51,422 bases of DNA. It comes from Phascolarctobacterium sp. (lineage in GTDB: Bacteria; Bacillota; Negativicutes; Acidaminococcales; Acidaminococcaceae). Of the stretch, positions 49,732 through 51,422 are shown piece after piece. Positions within the stretch are counted from its first letter, which is position 1, and each line of letters starts with the position of its first letter. Below the pieces are notes generated by a model. It was not told the origin of the DNA, did no database searches, and saw nothing but the letters and a program-made list of their open reading frames with translations. The position numbers and the translations under genes are program-made. The DNA lies in contig JAGAPX010000024.1 of assembly GCA_017623055.1 (NCBI GenBank), positions 1-51,422 on the forward strand. Direction: 5' to 3'.

Positions 49732-51422
49732 ATGGATCAAAGTAAAATCCGTAATTTTTCCATTATTGCCCATATCGACCATGGCAAATCTACCTTGGCA
49801 GACAGATTGATTGAACATACCGGTACTCTTTCCAAGCGTGAGATGGAAGAGCAAATTCTTGACTCCATGGATTTGGAGCGTGAACGTGGCATTACCATCA
49901 AAGCGCAAGCAGTGCGTAGTATTTATAAAGCTCGCAATGGCGAAGAGTATATGCTTAATTTTATCGATACCCCCGGTCACGTAGACTTTACCTACGAAGT
50001 TTCTCGTGCTTTGGCTGCGTGCGAGGGTGCGCTTCTCGTAATTGACTCCACCCAAGGCATCGAAGCACAAACTTTGGCTAACGTGTACCTTGCGTTGGAT
50101 AATGATTTGGAAATTATCCCTGTTGTAAATAAAATTGACCTGCCCAGTGCTGACCCTGACCACGTAAAGCGTGAGGTAGAGGACGTTATCGGTATTGATG
50201 CTTCTGACGCAGTGCTTTGTAGTGCAAAAACTGGCATTGGCATTGAAGAAGTATTGGAAGCAATTGTGGCGAAAGTTCCTGCCCCTAGTGGAGATGAATC
50301 TAAACCCTTGAAAGCGTTGGTGTTTGACTCCAAGTTTGATGCATATAAAGGTGTAGTTTTGTACGTGCGTGTTATCGACGGCGCTATCCGAAAGGGAATG
50401 AAAATTCGTATGATGGCTACTGGTGCTGAATTTGAAGTTACCGAAGTTGGTTACTTCAAACCTGGTCTGGTAAATGTAGATTCCTTGGAAGTAGGTCAAG
50501 TAGGCTTCTTTGCTGCTTCCATTAAAAATGTAAAGGACGCTCGTGTTGGTGACACTGTAACTGATGCTAACAACCCTGCGCCTGCTCCGTTGCCTGGTTA
50601 TCGCAAGGCAACTCCCATGGTTTTCTGCGGTCTTTATCCTGTAGAAAACTCCGAATATGACAATTTGCGTGATGCTTTGGAAAAACTTCAGCTTAACGAC
50701 GCATCTTTGGTGTTCGAGCCGGAAACTTCTACCGCTTTGGGCTTCGGCTTCCGTTGTGGCTTCCTTGGCTTGCTGCATATGGACGTTATCAAGGAACGTT
50801 TGGAACGTGAATATGGTTTGACCCTTATCACCACTGCTCCCAACGTAATTTACGAAGTGTTCCGCACTAATGGCGATGTGGAAATGGTAGATAACCCTTC
50901 TAACTTCCCTGATCCTACCGTTATTGACCACGTAGAAGAACCTTTCGTAAACGCAACCATCATCGTACCTAAGGATTATGTTGGCGCTGTAATGGAACTG
51001 AGCCAAGAAAAACGCGGTGAATACGAAAATATGACTTACCTTGACGAAAGTCGTGTTATGATTCACTATGCGTTGCCTTTGAGCGAAATTATCTACGATT
51101 ATTTTGATAGATTAAAATCCACAACCCGTGGTTATGCTTCTCTTGACTACGAGCTGTGCGGTTATCGTGATTCCAATTTGGTTAAGGTTGATATTCTTCT
51201 TAACGGCGACCCTGTGGACGCACTTTCTGCCATCGTTCATCGCGAAAAAGCGCAAGTGCGTGGTCGTCAGCTGGTAGAAAAACTGCGTAGCCTTATTCCT
51301 CGCCAAATGTTTGAAATTCCCGTACAAGCTGCCATCGGCAACAAGGTTATCGCTCGCGAGAACGTGCGCGCTATGCGTAAGGACGTTTTGGCAAAATGCT
51401 ACGGCGGTGACATCAGCCGTAA
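49732..51422 (+). CDS. lepA: Elongation factor 4 (LepA), 3' end cut by window
   Basis: Ribosome-associated translational GTPase that back-translocates stalled ribosomes. About 563 residues are present, starting [21 protein letters not shown] with G1, then [10 protein letters not shown] (G2), DTPGHVDF (G3), [10 protein letters not shown] (G4) and the SAKTG segment (G5). Domain II, an EF-G-like domain III/V and the start of the LepA-specific C-terminal domain (GGDISR) follow. LepA is normally near 600 aa, so about 35 residues lie past the window edge. AAGGAG precedes ATG 49732. The frame is open to the last base. Confidence 0.97.
   Translation, partial: MDQSKIRNFSIIAHIDHGKSTLADRLIEHTGTLSKREMEEQILDSMDLERERGITIKAQAVRSIYKARNGEEYMLNFIDTPGHVDFTYEVSRALAACEGALLVIDSTQGIEAQTLANVYLALDNDLEIIPVVNKIDLPSADPDHVKREVEDVIGIDASDAVLCSAKTGIGIEEVLEAIVAKVPAPSGDESKPLKALVFDSKFDAYKGVVLYVRVIDGAIRKGMKIRMMATGAEFEVTEVGYFKPGLVNVDSLEVGQVGFFAASIKNVKDARVGDTVTDANNPAPAPLPGYRKATPMVFCGLYPVENSEYDNLRDALEKLQLNDASLVFEPETSTALGFGFRCGFLGLLHMDVIKERLEREYGLTLITTAPNVIYEVFRTNGDVEMVDNPSNFPDPTVIDHVEEPFVNATIIVPKDYVGAVMELSQEKRGEYENMTYLDESRVMIHYALPLSEIIYDYFDRLKSTTRGYASLDYELCGYRDSNLVKVDILLNGDPVDALSAIVHREKAQVRGRQLVEKLRSLIPRQMFEIPVQAAIGNKVIARENVRAMRKDVLAKCYGGDISR

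Noticed and set aside
49726-51066. 446-aa minus-strand frame opposite lepA
   Set aside because: Shadow of lepA, whose frame is open to the window edge and carries all GTPase motifs.
1-51422. Search for CRISPR arrays, tRNA or rRNA genes, transposases and prophage genes
   Set aside because: No regularly spaced direct repeats, no recognisable tRNA or rRNA sequence, and no transposase, integrase or phage structural motifs were seen by reading; a tRNAscan or HMM search could still find something missed.

Overview
The window looks like a chromosomal segment of a diderm, anaerobic Firmicute of the class Negativicutes, and an Acidaminococcaceae member such as Phascolarctobacterium is my best guess. 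The reasons are classical Firmicute gene order (priA-def-fmt-DUF116-rsmB-rlmN-prpC-prkC-rsgA-rpe), Gram-positive-style regulation (T-box, S-box, PerR box), an outer-membrane YadA-like trimeric autotransporter, and oxygen-sensitive chemistry (rubrerythrin, Fe-S fumarase, HydG, several radical SAM enzymes). The taxonomy is inference; no rRNA is present. I see no tRNA, rRNA, CRISPR array or transposase.

Layout. 1-5.6 kb: transaldolase-like aldolase, a PerR-type regulator with rubrerythrin, then an operon rlmD / deformylase-like / radical SAM / HD hydrolase. 5.6-10.7 kb: cyclase-family hydrolase and nfo, then a glycine T-box leader and glyQS. 10.9-22.1 kb: the long priA-to-rpe housekeeping run. 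22.1-24.6 kb: an AT-rich region with an inverted-repeat element, a promoter whose spacer holds a T10 tract, the trimeric autotransporter gene, a relic of an outer-membrane beta-barrel gene and a candidate small RNA. 24.6-30.0 kb: second cyclase, a secreted protein, a HyuA-like protein plus a histone-deacetylase-fold hydrolase, rdgB and a phosphodiesterase. 30.2-35.3 kb: malic enzyme with two-subunit fumarase, an S-box riboswitch with metQ, and an RlmI-type methyltransferase. 35.4-38.1 kb (minus): amidohydrolase and MFS transporter. 38.3-42.2 kb: a visibly AT-rich accessory island with a small membrane protein, an unknown secreted protein, a 597-aa protein with a putative restriction-endonuclease-like N-terminus, and a compact three-gene cassette of small proteins (last one DUF4160-like). 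42.2-47.7 kb: YeiH-type transporter and DnaQ-like exonuclease (minus), hydG, an M20 hydantoinase/carbamoylase, and a PflA-like radical SAM enzyme (minus). 47.8-51.4 kb: a ZTP riboswitch with a stand-alone AICAR transformylase, rpsT (minus, TTG start), and lepA running off the end.

How the parts work together. Four leader RNAs or operators tie genes to metabolites: glycine charging (glyQS), SAM (metQ), ZTP/folate (AICAR transformylase) and peroxide (PerR/rubrerythrin). The most promising places for undescribed biology are the AT-rich island (the nuclease-like 597-aa protein and the three-gene cassette with its own palindrome and terminator) and the adhesin locus, where promoter spacing could be phase-variable and a candidate sRNA sits immediately downstream.
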